From: an uncultured Pelagibacteraceae bacterium
GTDB taxonomy: Bacteria > Pseudomonadota > Alphaproteobacteria > Pelagibacterales > Pelagibacteraceae
Assembly: GCA_902571055.1 (NCBI GenBank)
Contig: CACGAM010000005.1
Coordinates: 1-48,847 of the forward strand
Direction: 5' to 3'
Length of the DNA stretch: 48,847 nt
This document shows positions 47,837 to 48,847 of the stretch, in pieces. The position numbers were made by a program, and so were the translations under genes. Position 1 is the stretch's first letter, and every line of letters begins with the position of its first letter. The notes beneath the pieces are model-generated. The model made no database searches and was not told where the DNA came from. It was given only the letters and a program-made list of their open reading frames with translations.

Positions 47837-48847
47837 ACTTTCAAATCCTGAGATAGCAATTTTAATGATGAGTTTATTTCTTTTTGCTGTTTTATTAGGT
47901 TTCCCAATCGCATTCACTTTATTAGCGATGGGAGTTGGATTTGGTTATTATGCTTACTTTGATCCAAGTAGAATGGATCATTTACTCGATAATCGGATAT
48001 TTTCTTTATTAGTTCAAAATACCTATACGATAATGGATAATACCGTTTTAACTGCAGTCCCCTTATTTCTTTTTATGGGCTATCTAGTAGAAAGAGCAGG
48101 AATTGTAGCAAAATTATTTTTTGCGATTAGATTAGCATCTCATCGACTACCAGCATCAATGGCTGTTGCAGCACTTGTAACTTGTGCACTATTTTCAACA
48201 GCAACAGGAATTATCGGTGCTGTTGTAACTTTAATGGGACTTCTAGCTTGGCCGGCAATGATAAGAGCTGGATATGATAAAAAATTTGCATCAGGTGTAA
48301 TTTGCTCTGGAGGTTGCTTAGGAATACTAATCCCACCGAGTATTATGTTAATTGTTTATGCTGTTATAGCTCAGCTTTCGCCCTTAAGACTTTTTGCAGC
48401 TGCGATATTTCCAGGTTTAATGTTAGCTGGATTGTATATTCTCTATGTAATAATAAGAGCGTATTTTAATCCATCTTTAGCACCTAAACCAGCAGCAGAG
48501 GAAATACCACCGAGATCAGAGATATTGAAAGAGGTATTAGTATCTTTTGTTCCATTATTTTCTTTAATAATTTTAGTACTTGGTACAATTTTAGCAGGAC
48601 TTGCAACTCCAGCCGAGGCTGCAGCAGTCGGTGCTTTTGGAGCTTTAGTGCTTTCATATTTCTATAAATCTTTAAAATGGAAAAACTTTAAAGAGTCTGT
48701 ATTTCTTACAGCAAAAACAAGTGCAATGATTATGTGGTTGTTTGTGGGTTCATGGACCTTCGCATCCGTATTTTCATACCTTGGAGGACATGAAGTTTTT
48801 GAAACGTTCTTCAAATCAATGGATATTCAACCATGGCAATTTCTAGT
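47826..48847 (+). CDS. dctM: TRAP transporter large permease subunit DctM, 5' part (runs off window end)
   Basis: The reading frame opens at ATG 47826, overlapping dctQ by 11 bases, and stays open to the last base (about 340 residues), so the C-terminal part lies outside. DctM is the ion-coupled transport subunit with an elevator-like fold. Signatures are LGFPIAFTLLAMGVGFGYYA, VPLFLFMGYLVERAGI, ALFSTATGIIGAVVTLMGLL, SGGCLGILIPPSIMLIVYAV and GLATPAEAAAVGAFGAL. The PPSIMLI and TPAEAAAVGAFGA blocks are diagnostic. Partner of DctQ and of the Tat-exported DctP upstream. Confidence 0.96.
   Translation, partial: MLFELSNPEIAILMMSLFLFAVLLGFPIAFTLLAMGVGFGYYAYFDPSRMDHLLDNRIFSLLVQNTYTIMDNTVLTAVPLFLFMGYLVERAGIVAKLFFAIRLASHRLPASMAVAALVTCALFSTATGIIGAVVTLMGLLAWPAMIRAGYDKKFASGVICSGGCLGILIPPSIMLIVYAVIAQLSPLRLFAAAIFPGLMLAGLYILYVIIRAYFNPSLAPKPAAEEIPPRSEILKEVLVSFVPLFSLIILVLGTILAGLATPAEAAAVGAFGALVLSYFYKSLKWKNFKESVFLTAKTSAMIMWLFVGSWTFASVFSYLGGHEVFETFFKSMDIQPWQFL

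Noticed and set aside
1..48847. CRISPR arrays, insertion sequences, integrases, phage genes, genomic-island borders
   Set aside because: No regularly spaced repeats, transposase or integrase motifs were found, and the only tRNA is followed by phhB without any repeated attachment sequence.

Overview
The window is a gene-dense, strongly AT-rich stretch of bacterial chromosome. It has small intergenic gaps, many ATGA or 1-nt stop/start overlaps, Lys/Asn/Ile-rich proteins and weak Shine-Dalgarno sites with a few strong exceptions. Together with alphaproteobacterial markers (DUF2794, an IalB-like protein, the heparinase-purH and tsaD-hemC-hemD neighbourhoods, a DUF4212/VC_2705-type symporter), this points to a marine alphaproteobacterium of the Pelagibacterales (SAR11) type. 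No insertion sequence, prophage, CRISPR array or rRNA was seen, and no stretch longer than 300 bases lacks a gene.

Layout. 1-7.5 kb: the 5' part of ftsK (minus strand), a ubiquinone-type FAD hydroxylase, a LON-N domain protein, tRNA-Gly(GCC) followed immediately by pterin carbinolamine dehydratase (phhB), then a minus-strand operon rpe > heparinase II/III-like > purH. 7.5-13 kb: an acetate or short organic acid module (DUF4212 small subunit + sodium:solute symporter, and acs with an extraordinary poly-lysine N-terminus) plus a YggT-like protein. 13-18.3 kb: EVE protein and tsaD diverge from hemC-hemD-mscS-yggT-folD. 18.3-22 kb: the ybbP-ybbA ABC exporter diverges from tesA with start codons sharing two bases (CATG).

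22-30.3 kb holds the most unusual content. An MBL-fold hydrolase and an SDR lacking the usual catalytic Tyr are followed by a five-gene, overlap-coupled operon: cryptochrome/photolyase, DCC (DUF393) protein, a 43-residue DUF2256 zinc-ribbon protein, a two-part protein with a DUF4174-like N-terminus, and a secreted VCBS/ASPIC-UnbV protein. Then come a fasciclin-domain protein, a 47-residue membrane protein, a Cys-rich secreted protein of unknown family, and a second photolyase-like protein whose FAD domain lies at the N-terminus with an alpha/beta-looking domain behind it. I read this as a light/DNA-repair/photoprotection neighbourhood with unassigned partners.

30.3-39.96 kb: argG, IalB-like, aldo/keto reductase, Bax-inhibitor-1 family, DUF2794, yciB, hspQ, then the cytochrome c maturation operon ccmCDEFGH (without ccmA, ccmB or ccmI in view) ending in a PagL-like lipid A deacylase. 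A Fur-box-like palindrome and a long-loop hairpin precede ccmC. 39.97-48.8 kb: two tandem FMN-dependent alpha-hydroxyacid oxidases, a class I aminotransferase, a D-lactate-dehydrogenase-type FAD enzyme and an NAD(P)-dependent D-2-hydroxyacid dehydrogenase, then a TRAP transporter dctP-(terminator)-dctQ-dctM. These genes could together import 2-hydroxy acids, oxidise them to 2-oxo acids and transaminate them. A glycolate > glyoxylate > glycine route is an attractive reading for a SAR11-type cell, but substrates cannot be fixed from sequence alone.

Assignments rest on motif recognition from reading. No database search, structure prediction or alignment was run.
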